A stretch of 64,000 nt of DNA, taken from Nitrospira moscoviensis (GTDB taxonomy: Bacteria; Nitrospirota; Nitrospiria; Nitrospirales; Nitrospiraceae). How positions within the stretch are numbered: position 1 is the first letter of the stretch; every line of letters starts with the position of its first letter. The stretch lies in contig NZ_CP011801.1 of the NCBI RefSeq assembly GCF_001273775.1, positions 4,008,001-4,072,000 of the forward strand, given 5' to 3'. This document shows positions 42,709-50,138 of this stretch, piece by piece. The notes beneath the pieces are model-generated. The model made no database searches. It saw only the letters and a program-made list of their open reading frames with translations, and was not told where the DNA came from. A program made the translations under genes and the position numbers.

Positions 42709-43278
42709 CTACCGGCGCGAGCGCTTGGGGAGATTCTCCTCCGGGATAAAGACGGCCAGCGCCACGACGGTGGTCCACTTGTTCGGCTTGCCGATGGCCG
42801 ACTGGGTGATGTTCAGCGTCCGCACGATCTTGCCGCCCATTTTGAAGACCTGCTCGCGCTCTTTCCACGCGATGTTCGGATCGAATTCGACGCCGAGCGT
42901 CGTGGCCAACATTTGCGCGGCCAGATCCTCGGTGTACTCGCCGGTCTCCTCGTCGGTCTCCCCGTGCGCGTGATGCTCGGACAAGTAGCCGTAGGTGCGC
43001 CGGTCGGTGGGAATCGCGAGCCCGATGGAGGCGGAGACGAGCCGATTGCGCTCGTTGGTTTCTGAGCGCGCCATGACGCAGAACGTGATTTCACCGGGGT
43101 TCAACAGCTTCTCGCCGCGCTTGCGCGGGACGATCTTGCAATTGGGCGGAAGGATCGACGAGACGCTGACGAGATTACAGTACGCCACGCCGGCGCTCCG
43201 TAAGGCCTGCTCGAAGGAGGCGAGCTTCTCCTTGTGCACGCCCACACCCCTCGTGAGAAACATATGAGTAGGTACCAT
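42709..43278 (-). CDS. Pyruvoyl-dependent arginine decarboxylase
   Basis: The ATG at 43278 has GGAGGG upstream. The 189-residue proenzyme carries the self-cleavage motif NLVSVSSILPP with Ser40-Ser41 (rough numbering), which gives the pyruvoyl group, and other family motifs (MFLTRGVGVHKEKLASFEQA, FCVMARSETNERNRLVSASI, GLAIPTDRRTYGYLSEHHAH). It decarboxylates arginine to agmatine. This archaeal-type enzyme replaces PLP-dependent SpeA. It lies upstream of speB. Confidence 0.92.
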   Translation of the reverse strand: MVPTHMFLTRGVGVHKEKLASFEQALRSAGVAYCNLVSVSSILPPNCKIVPRKRGEKLLNPGEITFCVMARSETNERNRLVSASIGLAIPTDRRTYGYLSEHHAHGETDEETGEYTEDLAAQMLATTLGVEFDPNIAWKEREQVFKMGGKIVRTLNITQSAIGKPNKWTTVVALAVFIPEENLPKRSRR

Positions 43279-43295
43279 AGCCCTCCCCCTCAAGA

Positions 43296-43366
43296 GTGAT
43301 GAGTGATCAGTGATAGGTGATGCGCGCTCTTCGACTCATCACTCATCACCCATCACTCTTCACTCC
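43296..43366. repeat. GATGAGTG-type dispersed inverted repeat, upstream of the arginine decarboxylase gene
   Basis: AGAGTGATGAGTGATCAGTG is followed about 35 bp later by CTCATCACTCATCACCCATC. The arms pair imperfectly into a long hairpin in the 140-bp gap between the aldehyde dehydrogenase and arginine decarboxylase genes; it could attenuate or terminate transcription. Confidence 0.5.
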
Positions 43367-43433
43367 CCATGGCGCCGGGCCGCTGTTGTACCAAGAATGT
43401 TCCCGCTTCGCAATATCCGGAGAGGGATTTTCT

Positions 43434-44903
43434 TCAACGGGGCGCGCCCGGCTCCTTCAGATTCAGGACGAGCAGTTTCGGCTCGGTCATCTCTTCGATC
43501 GCCGAGGGGACGCCTTCCCGCCCGAGACCTGAATCCTTCACGCCCCCGTAAGGCATATGGTCGGCGCGAAAGGTGGGAATTTCGTTCGCCAGCACCGCGC
43601 CCACTTCCAACCGGCGGAACGCGTGGAAGATCCTGTTGATGTCCTGGGTAAAGACACCCGCTTGCAGCCCGTAATCGGATTGATTGAGGGCCTCAATGGC
43701 TTCGGTGAGCTGGCGGTAGGGCGTGACGGTGACCACCGGCCCGAACACCTCCTGGCAGGAGACCTTCATGTCGGGTTTGACGTTGGCAAGGACGGTGGCT
43801 TCGACGACGGAGCCCATGCGCTTGCCGCCCAGCAGCACGCGCGCCCCCTGCGCCACGGCTTCGCCGATCCAGCTTTCCACCCGCTGCGCCGCCGTCTGGT
43901 CGATCAACGGACCGACCACCGTGGCGTCGTCGGTGGGGTCGCCGGCCTTGAGGCGGGCCACCTGCATCAGGAGTTTGGTCGTGAAGAGATCGGCGATCGT
44001 ATGGTGGGCGAAGATCCGCTGGACCGAGATGCAGGTCTGCCCCGCATAGCCGAACCCGCCGGTCGCGCACCGCTGCGCCGCCAGATCGAGATCGGCGTCC
44101 GGCTCGACGATCACCCCGGCGTTGCCGCCCAACTCCAGCGTGACCTTCTTCTTGCCGCTCTTGGCTTTGAGCATCCAGCCGACCGCGGCGCTGCCCGTGA
44201 AGCTCAGCATCTTGAAACGGGGATCGACGACGAGCCGCTCGGCCAACGCGTTGTCGCACGGCACGATGTTCAATCCGCCGGGCGGCAGCCCCGCCTCCAG
44301 CGCCACTTCGCCCAACAGCAACGCCGTGAGCGGCGTTTGGGGCGCGGGCTTGATGAGAATCGGATTGCCGGCGGCGAGCGCCGGCGCGACTTTGTGCGCG
44401 ACGAGATTCAACGGAAAATTAAACGGCGTGATGCCGAGAATCGGCCCGATCGGAAAGCGCCGCAAGATGCCGAGATAGCCGTCGGTGTTGGGCGTCCAAT
44501 CCAACGGCACGGCGTCGCCGGGAATCCGTCGAGCCTCCTCGGCGGCAACCGTAAAGGTCTGGACGGCGCGGCCGACCTCGCGCTTGGCGTCGGCGATCGG
44601 CTTGCCGGCCTCCGCCGTAATGGTAGCGGCGAACTCGTCGCGGCGGCGGTAGAGCAGCGCCGCGATCTGCTGGAGAACGTTGTAGCGGGCGTGGCTCGCC
44701 AGCGCCGCCATGGCCGCCGCCGCGTCCGCGGTCGAGGCGATCGCCTGCTCAATGTCCGCCTCCCCGGCTTGGGCGACCTCGGCCAGCACCTGCCCGTTGA
44801 AGGGATTGGTGACGCGAGCCGTCCGCTCGCTCTGTTTCCATTGACCGTGAACGAGAAATGGACGTGGTCCCTGCAAGGAAGCGCTCTCTTCAGCGCGCCG
44901 CAC
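43434..44903 (-). CDS. NAD(P)-dependent aldehyde dehydrogenase
   Basis: The 489-residue protein has the family motifs: PFNFPLNLVAHKVAPALAAG, LIKPAPQTPLTALLLG, LSFTGSAAVGWMLKAKSGKK, VTLELGGNAGVIVEPDADLD with the catalytic Glu, GFGYAGQTCISVQRIFAHHT with the catalytic Cys, and QEVFGPVVTV. It resembles lactaldehyde or non-phosphorylating glyceraldehyde-3-phosphate dehydrogenases, but the substrate is open. GTG start directly after the stop of the zinc-ribbon gene. In context, gamma-aminobutyraldehyde oxidation is one possibility. Confidence 0.88.
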   Translation of the reverse strand: MRRAEESASLQGPRPFLVHGQWKQSERTARVTNPFNGQVLAEVAQAGEADIEQAIASTADAAAAMAALASHARYNVLQQIAALLYRRRDEFAATITAEAGKPIADAKREVGRAVQTFTVAAEEARRIPGDAVPLDWTPNTDGYLGILRRFPIGPILGITPFNFPLNLVAHKVAPALAAGNPILIKPAPQTPLTALLLGEVALEAGLPPGGLNIVPCDNALAERLVVDPRFKMLSFTGSAAVGWMLKAKSGKKKVTLELGGNAGVIVEPDADLDLAAQRCATGGFGYAGQTCISVQRIFAHHTIADLFTTKLLMQVARLKAGDPTDDATVVGPLIDQTAAQRVESWIGEAVAQGARVLLGGKRMGSVVEATVLANVKPDMKVSCQEVFGPVVTVTPYRQLTEAIEALNQSDYGLQAGVFTQDINRIFHAFRRLEVGAVLANEIPTFRADHMPYGGVKDSGLGREGVPSAIEEMTEPKLLVLNLKEPGAPR

Positions 44904-45176
44904 TTATTCGGTCGCTTCGACCGGCGCGGCGGATTCGACAGCGGGCTCCGCGGCTGCGGCGGCTTCTTGCGCCGCGACCGCCTTGGCGATCAGTTCGTCC
45001 GTGCCCCAGTCGCGCACCGCCTCCAGGGTGAAGCCTTCGTACGTCGACACTCCGTGGCAGGACGGGCAATCGGGCATGGGCACCTTGCGATAGAACACTT
45101 CGTTCAAACAGGACATGCACACCCAGAAGTCGTCGTCGCGATGCGAGACCGGCCAAAATGATTGCGTTGATGCCAT
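44904..45176 (-). CDS. Small zinc-ribbon protein
   Basis: A 90-residue protein with two CxxC pairs: WVCMSCLNEVFYRK and MPDCPSCHGVSTYEGF form a zinc ribbon in the first half, similar to the rubrerythrin-type ribbon. The last 35 residues are Ala/Glu-rich and low in complexity (AAQEAAAAAEPAVESAAP). The ATG at 45176 has GGAA upstream. Its partners in the operon are the DsbA-like and aldehyde dehydrogenase genes. Function unknown. Confidence 0.7.
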   Translation of the reverse strand: MASTQSFWPVSHRDDDFWVCMSCLNEVFYRKVPMPDCPSCHGVSTYEGFTLEAVRDWGTDELIAKAVAAQEAAAAAEPAVESAAPVEATE

Positions 45177-45193
45177 AAGACGTTCCTACGTGG

Positions 45194-45838
45194 TTATGAG
45201 CGTGGTTGATGTGCTGCGAGCAGCCGATCGATTTCCTCGGCGAACATCTCGAACGGAAAGGCCCCCGGAATGGCGATCGCCGGATTGTTCTCGGTCGGCT
45301 CGCCGGCGGTCTGCATCAGAATGAATCCCGGGGTTCCATGGAATCCCCATCGATTGGCCTCCTGACGGTCCTCGAAGATGGAGTCGGTGTATTTGCCGCT
45401 CTTCAAACAGCGCTCGAACGCCGTCCGTTCCAAGCCGATGGCGCCGGCATGCCGGAGATACACCGTCTTGTCCAGGCGCCCCCCTTCGGCGAACAACCGA
45501 TCGTGCATCGGCCAATACTTCCCCTGGGCGCCGGCGCAGCGCGCCGCGACCGCCGCCTCTACGCCCGGCCCCTGGTCTGCGCGCGGATAGTCGCGGTAGA
45601 GAAACCGCACTTTGCCGGTGTCGACATAGCGGGCCTGGATGCGCGGCCAGGTCTCCGTGAAAAATTTAAGACAGTAGCCGCACGTAAAGTCGGAGTACTC
45701 GATGAGCGTGACCGGGGCGTCGGCCTGTCCGCGGATCCGCCCGTCGGCCTCCGCCAAGTCCTTGGCCCACAACGCGGGCGCTCCGAGGAGCCCCGCCAGC
45801 ATCACCGCCGAGAGCAACCGGGTACCGTACCGTTTCAT
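45194..45838 (-). CDS. DsbA-family periplasmic thiol oxidoreductase-like protein
   Basis: Start is ATG 45838, overlapping the upstream stop (ATGA); a 94-codon longer frame is a shadow. A signal peptide (LLSAVMLAGLLGAPALWA) precedes a thioredoxin fold with active site TCGYC in IEYSDFTCGYCLKFF and a cis-Pro region GFHGTPGFILMQTAG. The helical insertion between them is typical of DsbA/DsbG-like proteins. It acts in the periplasm on disulphides. It lies in the same operon as the DHS-like gene. Confidence 0.85.
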   Translation of the reverse strand: MKRYGTRLLSAVMLAGLLGAPALWAKDLAEADGRIRGQADAPVTLIEYSDFTCGYCLKFFTETWPRIQARYVDTGKVRFLYRDYPRADQGPGVEAAVAARCAGAQGKYWPMHDRLFAEGGRLDKTVYLRHAGAIGLERTAFERCLKSGKYTDSIFEDRQEANRWGFHGTPGFILMQTAGEPTENNPAIAIPGAFPFEMFAEEIDRLLAAHQPRS

Positions 45839-46941
45839 ACGCGACGCACCGAGGCGACCTTCTTTCTTTCCAACAGTCCCATCATCAAGAGCGGCCACAC
45901 CACGGTGGCGTCGCTCAACACCTCCGCAAACCGCCCCCCTTCCTTCGGCGCCACGAACTTGCCCCAGGAGATCCCCTCCTGATAGGTGCAGCCGCTGAGC
46001 CCGCCCCAATAGTCGGGCTCGGGACAGATCCGGACGCCGTAATGGAAGCGCGGCGGTTTCACGTTGAGCCCCAGGCGAAGATTGCCGATCTCGATGTACG
46101 GCCCCACCTGCTGCGCCCAATTCCGCGGCACGCCGCCGCCGATGGTGAAGATGCCGAGTTTTTTCGCCGAGAGAATCTGGTCGGTGTAGCTGTTCAGGTC
46201 GAGGTACGGATTGAACGACGGGCAGGACCGATGGATCGCGCGGAGCACCGCCAGGTCGCCACCGTCGCCGGCCTGTGAGCGGGCCTGGTCGATCGCGCGG
46301 CCCATGGCCCAGGTGCCCACGTCCAAGCCCATTTCGGAATCGGTGAACGCCGGGATATAGACCGGCACGTGCTTCAGATACGCGCTCTTCAAAATGCCGT
46401 CGCCGTCGAACTGTTCGGCCAGGGTCTTGCCCAATTCGCGCGTGAGCACTTCCGACGAGAGCGGCTGGTCGTGATCCACCCGCTTCAGGGTCTGCGACAC
46501 GACGTGCTCGACGTAATTCAAATTCGTCTCCATTTCGAGCGTGTCGTACACCCGATTGTAGCCCTTCTGGAACAGTTCTTCGTCGCTCATCGACGGGCGA
46601 TGGCGATAGTGCGTCTTGCCCACCGATTCGCTCAACCCGTGCGCGATCAACGCGCCCGTCGAGATGATGCAGTGGACCATCCCCTCATCCACCATCGTGC
46701 TGATGATCTTGCCCATCTTGGCGATCGTCATCGCGCCGGACAAGGTCATCACCACCTTGCACTCCGGGTCGTTGACCATCGCCCACAACACATCGAAGGC
46801 CTCGCCGAGGCGGCGGCCGCCGAAGGCCGTCTTGCTCATGGCGACCAGCAGGTCGTCGAACGAGGAAATCTTGCGCGGGTCGAGCGGCTCGAGCGCCTCC
46901 AACCCGTCTTTCGCGCCGTCATGGAATTCGCGTGCTGCCAT
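45835..46941 (-). CDS. Deoxyhypusine synthase-like protein
   Basis: The start at ATG 46941 follows AGGA. The 368-residue protein has the DHS NAD fold with TLSGAMTIAKMGKII, IISTGALIAHGL, and PAFTDSEMGLDVGTWAMG, and the catalytic lysine K328 in QEGISWGKFVAPK. Bacteria lack eIF5A, so the likely role is in polyamine chemistry, for example homospermidine formation from putrescine; the gene for putrescine supply (arginine decarboxylase, agmatinase) is only 2.5 kb downstream on the same strand. Substrate is inference. Confidence 0.85.
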   Translation of the reverse strand: MAAREFHDGAKDGLEALEPLDPRKISSFDDLLVAMSKTAFGGRRLGEAFDVLWAMVNDPECKVVMTLSGAMTIAKMGKIISTMVDEGMVHCIISTGALIAHGLSESVGKTHYRHRPSMSDEELFQKGYNRVYDTLEMETNLNYVEHVVSQTLKRVDHDQPLSSEVLTRELGKTLAEQFDGDGILKSAYLKHVPVYIPAFTDSEMGLDVGTWAMGRAIDQARSQAGDGGDLAVLRAIHRSCPSFNPYLDLNSYTDQILSAKKLGIFTIGGGVPRNWAQQVGPYIEIGNLRLGLNVKPPRFHYGVRICPEPDYWGGLSGCTYQEGISWGKFVAPKEGGRFAEVLSDATVVWPLLMMGLLERKKVASVRRV

Positions 46942-47236
46942 GGCACACCATCCTGCGAAGAAAATCTGAACGGTTATACACAACCGGCGATGGAGGCGTC
47001 AATGAAGTTGGAGCCGGATCGAGACACGAACGCGATGCGGAAGTGACGCGAACCGCATCCGACGAATGAACGCATGCACGGTCACATGGAATGTGCAACC
47101 GTCATCAGTCGCGGCACGGGTGAAATGCGGTCACGAAGGAGAGCTGCCGGAGAGCGCGCCAGTACGAGGAGACACGTTCCCGCGATTGTCTGCAATTTGC
47201 CTTCATCGAGCATCGGCCGCATGTTCATAACGGTCC
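46942..47236. other. Intergenic, no supported gene
   Basis: About 295 bp between the DHS-like gene and the VapC-type gene; only short frames without ribosome sites. The DHS promoter probably lies here. Confidence 0.35.
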
Positions 47237-47620
47237 CTAGCGCTTTGAAGAGGTGACATAGACCACTCCCGGAAGATCCTTCAGATCCGCATCCCCCGTA
47301 ATCACCTCCGCCTTTTGGTCCTGGGCAGTGGCATACACGATGGCATCAGCCATCGCCAGGCCATGCCGGAGACTCACATCCGCAGCCAGAAACGCAATGG
47401 ATTCTGTCAGGTGAACCACCCGCGTCGCATTGAGCCTTCCCGCGAACAACAACGCGGTCTCCTCCCCTCGCTCGCGTTTGACCTTCTTGTACACCTCGTA
47501 CAGCACAATGGTCGGTGTGATGAGCTGAAACTTGGAAGTGAGATAGGCGGCATACCGGTCGGCTAGAGGGCCGTCTGTGAAGAATTCGATCCACGCACTG
47601 GAATCCAGGACGACCTTCAC
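47237..47620 (-). CDS. PIN-domain toxin, VapC type
   Basis: The 127-residue protein has the PIN acidic residues: D6 in VVLDSSAWIEFF, Glu in TIVLYEVYKKV, Asp in AMADAIVYATAQ and Asp in EVITGDADLKDLPGV. PIN toxins cut RNA and are held by an antitoxin. The start overlaps the stop of the adjacent antitoxin (ATGA), as usual for such pairs. Confidence 0.9.
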   Translation of the reverse strand: MKVVLDSSAWIEFFTDGPLADRYAAYLTSKFQLITPTIVLYEVYKKVKRERGEETALLFAGRLNATRVVHLTESIAFLAADVSLRHGLAMADAIVYATAQDQKAEVITGDADLKDLPGVVYVTSSKR

Positions 47621-47826
47621 ATCCTGTCTCTTTTCTCACGGAGATCGCTCGCGGACATCCCCTTGAGCGCCCCTCTCAGCGATGTCAGAGGTACTTCAGG
47701 CACCAGGGTAATGACCCCTCCCTTCTCCACCACCTGCATGCGCTGACTGGGTACGAGATGGAGCTTTTCCCGGACTTCCTTTGGAATGACAATTTGAAAT
47801 TTCGGTGAAATCGTCGCTGTGGCCAT
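47617..47826 (-). CDS. AbrB/MazE-type antitoxin, partner of the PIN toxin
   Basis: The 69-residue protein has an N-terminal swapped-hairpin fold (TATISPKFQIVIPKEVREKL, then MQVVEKGGVITLVPE) and a C-terminal toxin-binding tail (LRGALKGMSASDLREKRDRM). It would bind and repress its own promoter together with the toxin. Genes are in antitoxin-toxin order. Confidence 0.88.
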   Translation of the reverse strand: MATATISPKFQIVIPKEVREKLHLVPSQRMQVVEKGGVITLVPEVPLTSLRGALKGMSASDLREKRDRM

Positions 47827-48053
47827 GGCAAAGCCTCCTTACCAATTCATCATCGATCATAATATCGTCGTACGGCTCAGGTCAAGGGAATCGGCCGCTG
47901 AAAAATACTTCTCGCAGCCGAGCATCAACATGGAGAAGTTGAAGCTGAGTTGGACCAACGTGCCTCCATGATGATTGGCCGCATGCGTACTGACCGGGAA
48001 CAGCCCATAGCGATCCACGACCGGCGTCGCAATGGAAGGTTCGGAGCGGCGCC
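47827..48053. other. Intergenic, probable remnant sequence
   Basis: No intact gene is visible. The sequence leads into the integrase remnant and may be a decayed part of it. Confidence 0.3.
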
Positions 48054-48176
48054 GCGCTTTGGAGCAAGGGCCTGCCCTCCTGGGATACGCGCATCGATAC
48101 GACGCAGATCTACACGATGATTCGACCGGCTCAATTGAGGCAGGCGGTGTCGTTTTACGAGAGCCGGCGAGGCTGA
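48054..48176 (+). pseudogene. C-terminal remnant of a tyrosine recombinase
   Basis: In one frame ALLGYAH (about 48075-48095) resembles the LLGHA motif of integrases; after a frameshift the next frame reads IDTTQIYTMIRPAQLRQAVS to a stop at 48174-48176, where TTQIYT contains the tyrosine nucleophile context. The Arg/His boxes upstream are not recognisable. It lies 95 bp from tRNA-Glu, a common integration site. Confidence 0.5.
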
Positions 48177-48270
48177 TGCTGGCAGGTTTTCAGCGGGGCA
48201 GCGAAAACATGTTTGAGGAACATCCGAATGCTCCTCAAACCAGGAGTCTAAAACTTCAATAGAATCAAGG

Positions 48271-48348
48271 TGGTGGTCCCAACGGGATTCGAACCCGTGT
48301 TTAAGCCTTGAGAGGGCTCCGTCCTAGGCCAGGCTAGACGATGGGACC
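48271..48348 (-). tRNA. tRNA-Glu (anticodon CTC)
   Basis: The complement reads GGTCCCATCGTCTAGCC from 48348. The acceptor stem GGTCCCA pairs with TGGGACC, the T arm is ACGGG TTCGAAT CCCGT and the anticodon loop is CTCTCAA (anticodon CTC). CCA is encoded at 48271-48273. Confidence 0.92.
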
Positions 48349-48359
48349 ATCGAGAGGTT

Positions 48360-48863
48360 ATGGCCGACGGTAGCACAAGGCCTTTTCCGTTTGCAATGAT
48401 GGATCTCCCTATCTTGCCCCCTGCGCCAGCGTGGTTTATAACCCATGACGTGCACGATCGGCTCACCACGAGGTTCACGAAGGCCGTCGCCGTCGGCTTC
48501 GCCGCAGTTGTGCTCGGCAGCTTCGGATGCAGCGGAGCTCCCGTCGTGGCGGAGACGCCGCGCTGTCCCGATTCGGTCCACGCGACGGTGAGCCGTGCGA
48601 AACCGACCGTGACTCTGTCCTACACGGAGCCGACGGTCAATGCGGCCGGGACTCCGTTACAGGGACTCACGAAGACGACCATCTACTATGACGCGGGCAC
48701 CGGACGAGTGCCGGCCAAGGAGGTTCCCGCGACAGGCCCGAGCGGAGGCGGAAGGGTTTCCGAGACCATCACGGTCCCGCTGGCGGATGGACAGGAAACG
48801 GTCGTCCGCATCTGCGTGACCGCGACGGACCGGCAAGGCAATGAAAGCGCGATGACGCCCTAG
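48360..48863 (+). CDS. Probable lipoprotein with FN3-like domain
   Basis: A hydrophobic segment (FTKAVAVGFAAVVLGSFGC) ends in a lipobox-like SFGC, so the true start is likely within the first 40 codons; ATG 48396/48399 or a GTG near 48447 are alternatives. The part after the cysteine has a beta pattern like fibronectin type III (VTLSYTEPTVNAAGTPLQGL, then VVRICVTATDRQGNESA). The function is unknown. It begins just 11 bp after the tRNA-Glu gene on the opposite strand. Confidence 0.55.
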   Translation: MADGSTRPFPFAMMDLPILPPAPAWFITHDVHDRLTTRFTKAVAVGFAAVVLGSFGCSGAPVVAETPRCPDSVHATVSRAKPTVTLSYTEPTVNAAGTPLQGLTKTTIYYDAGTGRVPAKEVPATGPSGGGRVSETITVPLADGQETVVRICVTATDRQGNESAMTP

Positions 48864-48979
48864 CCCGGCGTGGAGAGATCTTGACAGGGACCGCGCGGAA
48901 GCCTAGCCTGCCACCGGCCGCAGGCGCGCTCTCTTTTGACGGGTCAGTGACACCCTTCCGGTCAGATCCCGAGTGAGCG

Positions 48980-49513
48980 ATGATGGACGAATCAGTGCAT
49001 CCACGAAGCGCGGACCTTTCTCCCCGACCGGAGCCCGCCGGAGCCGGCCTTCAGAAGGTGGGACCGGAGCTGTTGATCGGTTCCAATATTTTCCGCAACA
49101 CCAACGGGGTCGTAAAGATTGATGGGAAAGAGCAATTGGTGCTCGAGTACCGACCCGAGCAGGCGCTGCTGTGGCTGACCATCGATCTCTACGGCGAAGC
49201 CGGGGATCATATCGCCCATGTTCGCCGGAATCGCGTGGTGCTGAACCAGGGCGGACGCTTCAGCATCGAAAGCCGCGGGCCGGGTCCGGAGGGTGAACCG
49301 CCGTCGGTCCGTCTCTGGGACCAACAGTCCGGCGTCCTCGTCTGCGAAGCGAACGCGGTCGCCGAGAATAAAATACGGATCAGCGCGGGGAAATTCTATT
49401 CCCACAAGGGTCAGCCGGTCGAGATCACTCCTCACTACTGCCGCATCGGGTCCGGCACGGCACTGTTCGGCGACATCGTTGAGAGTCGAGGCGGGACCGT
49501 CGTGCTCGGCTAA
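48980..49513 (+). CDS. Hypothetical cytosolic protein
   Basis: The 177-residue protein has a Pro-rich start and then alternating beta-like segments (LLIGSNIFRNTNGVVKIDGK, LLWLTIDLYGEAGDHIAHV, RFSIESRGPGPEGEPPSVRL). No signal peptide or membrane helix. Gly/Val/Ile patterning suggests a beta-helix or jelly-roll fold. I do not recognise the family. Confidence 0.6.
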   Translation: MMDESVHPRSADLSPRPEPAGAGLQKVGPELLIGSNIFRNTNGVVKIDGKEQLVLEYRPEQALLWLTIDLYGEAGDHIAHVRRNRVVLNQGGRFSIESRGPGPEGEPPSVRLWDQQSGVLVCEANAVAENKIRISAGKFYSHKGQPVEITPHYCRIGSGTALFGDIVESRGGTVVLG

Positions 49514-49628
49514 CCCCCCGACCTTCTGACGTAGCTCCCCCGGGCTTCCCCCTCTAGTGTGACCCTCCGCCGCAGACGGAAATCCTGGAACCAGTTGCGC
49601 AGGCCCCGGCATCTTATAGAATACTGCC

Positions 49629-50054
49629 ATGGTCGAGATCATCAAGCCGACCGTCCAGGCGTTCCTGGTGTGCGACCAGGTGATCGAGGACAGCCTGACG
49701 AAGAAGAAAAGCCTGATCGGCATCTTCACGCATCTGCAGGCGGTGGCCTTTCCCTTCCAGCACCAGCAAATGGGCCTATACTTCTGCCTCACGGATGCGG
49801 AGGGCACGTACCATTTCGACATCGATTTGGTCTACCTGAACAACGAACAGCCGGTCTGCCGCGCCACCCTGCCCAACATCGCCATCGGCGACCGGTTACA
49901 GATTTCCGATTTCGGCATCAACATTCCCTCCCTGGTCTTTCCGGCGCCCGGACGGTACGAGTTCCGCCTGAAGATGGACGGGCACCTGATCGCGCAAAAG
50001 GACTTCCACGTGATCCAGATGCCGAGCCATCAGACGGCCGAACCGGGCTCCTAA
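49629..50054 (+). CDS. DUF6941-like protein
   Basis: The 141-residue protein starts MVEIIKPTVQAFLVCDQVIE and has SLIGIFTHLQAVAFPFQHQQ and DFGINIPSLVFPAPGRYEF, a pattern I associate with DUF6941. A beta-sandwich of unknown role. Lies 84 bp upstream of glnS, same strand. Confidence 0.6.
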   Translation: MVEIIKPTVQAFLVCDQVIEDSLTKKKSLIGIFTHLQAVAFPFQHQQMGLYFCLTDAEGTYHFDIDLVYLNNEQPVCRATLPNIAIGDRLQISDFGINIPSLVFPAPGRYEFRLKMDGHLIAQKDFHVIQMPSHQTAEPGS

Positions 50055-50138
50055 CCGGCCTTTCCCACTTCTCCCTCCCCTCGGTCTGTGATAGAACAAC
50101 TACGTCCAAATGCCGCCTGTGAGCCGTAGACCCGACCG

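Noticed and set aside
43557..45161. 534-codon frame on the plus strand
   Set aside because: Shadow of the aldehyde dehydrogenase and zinc-ribbon genes in GC-rich DNA.
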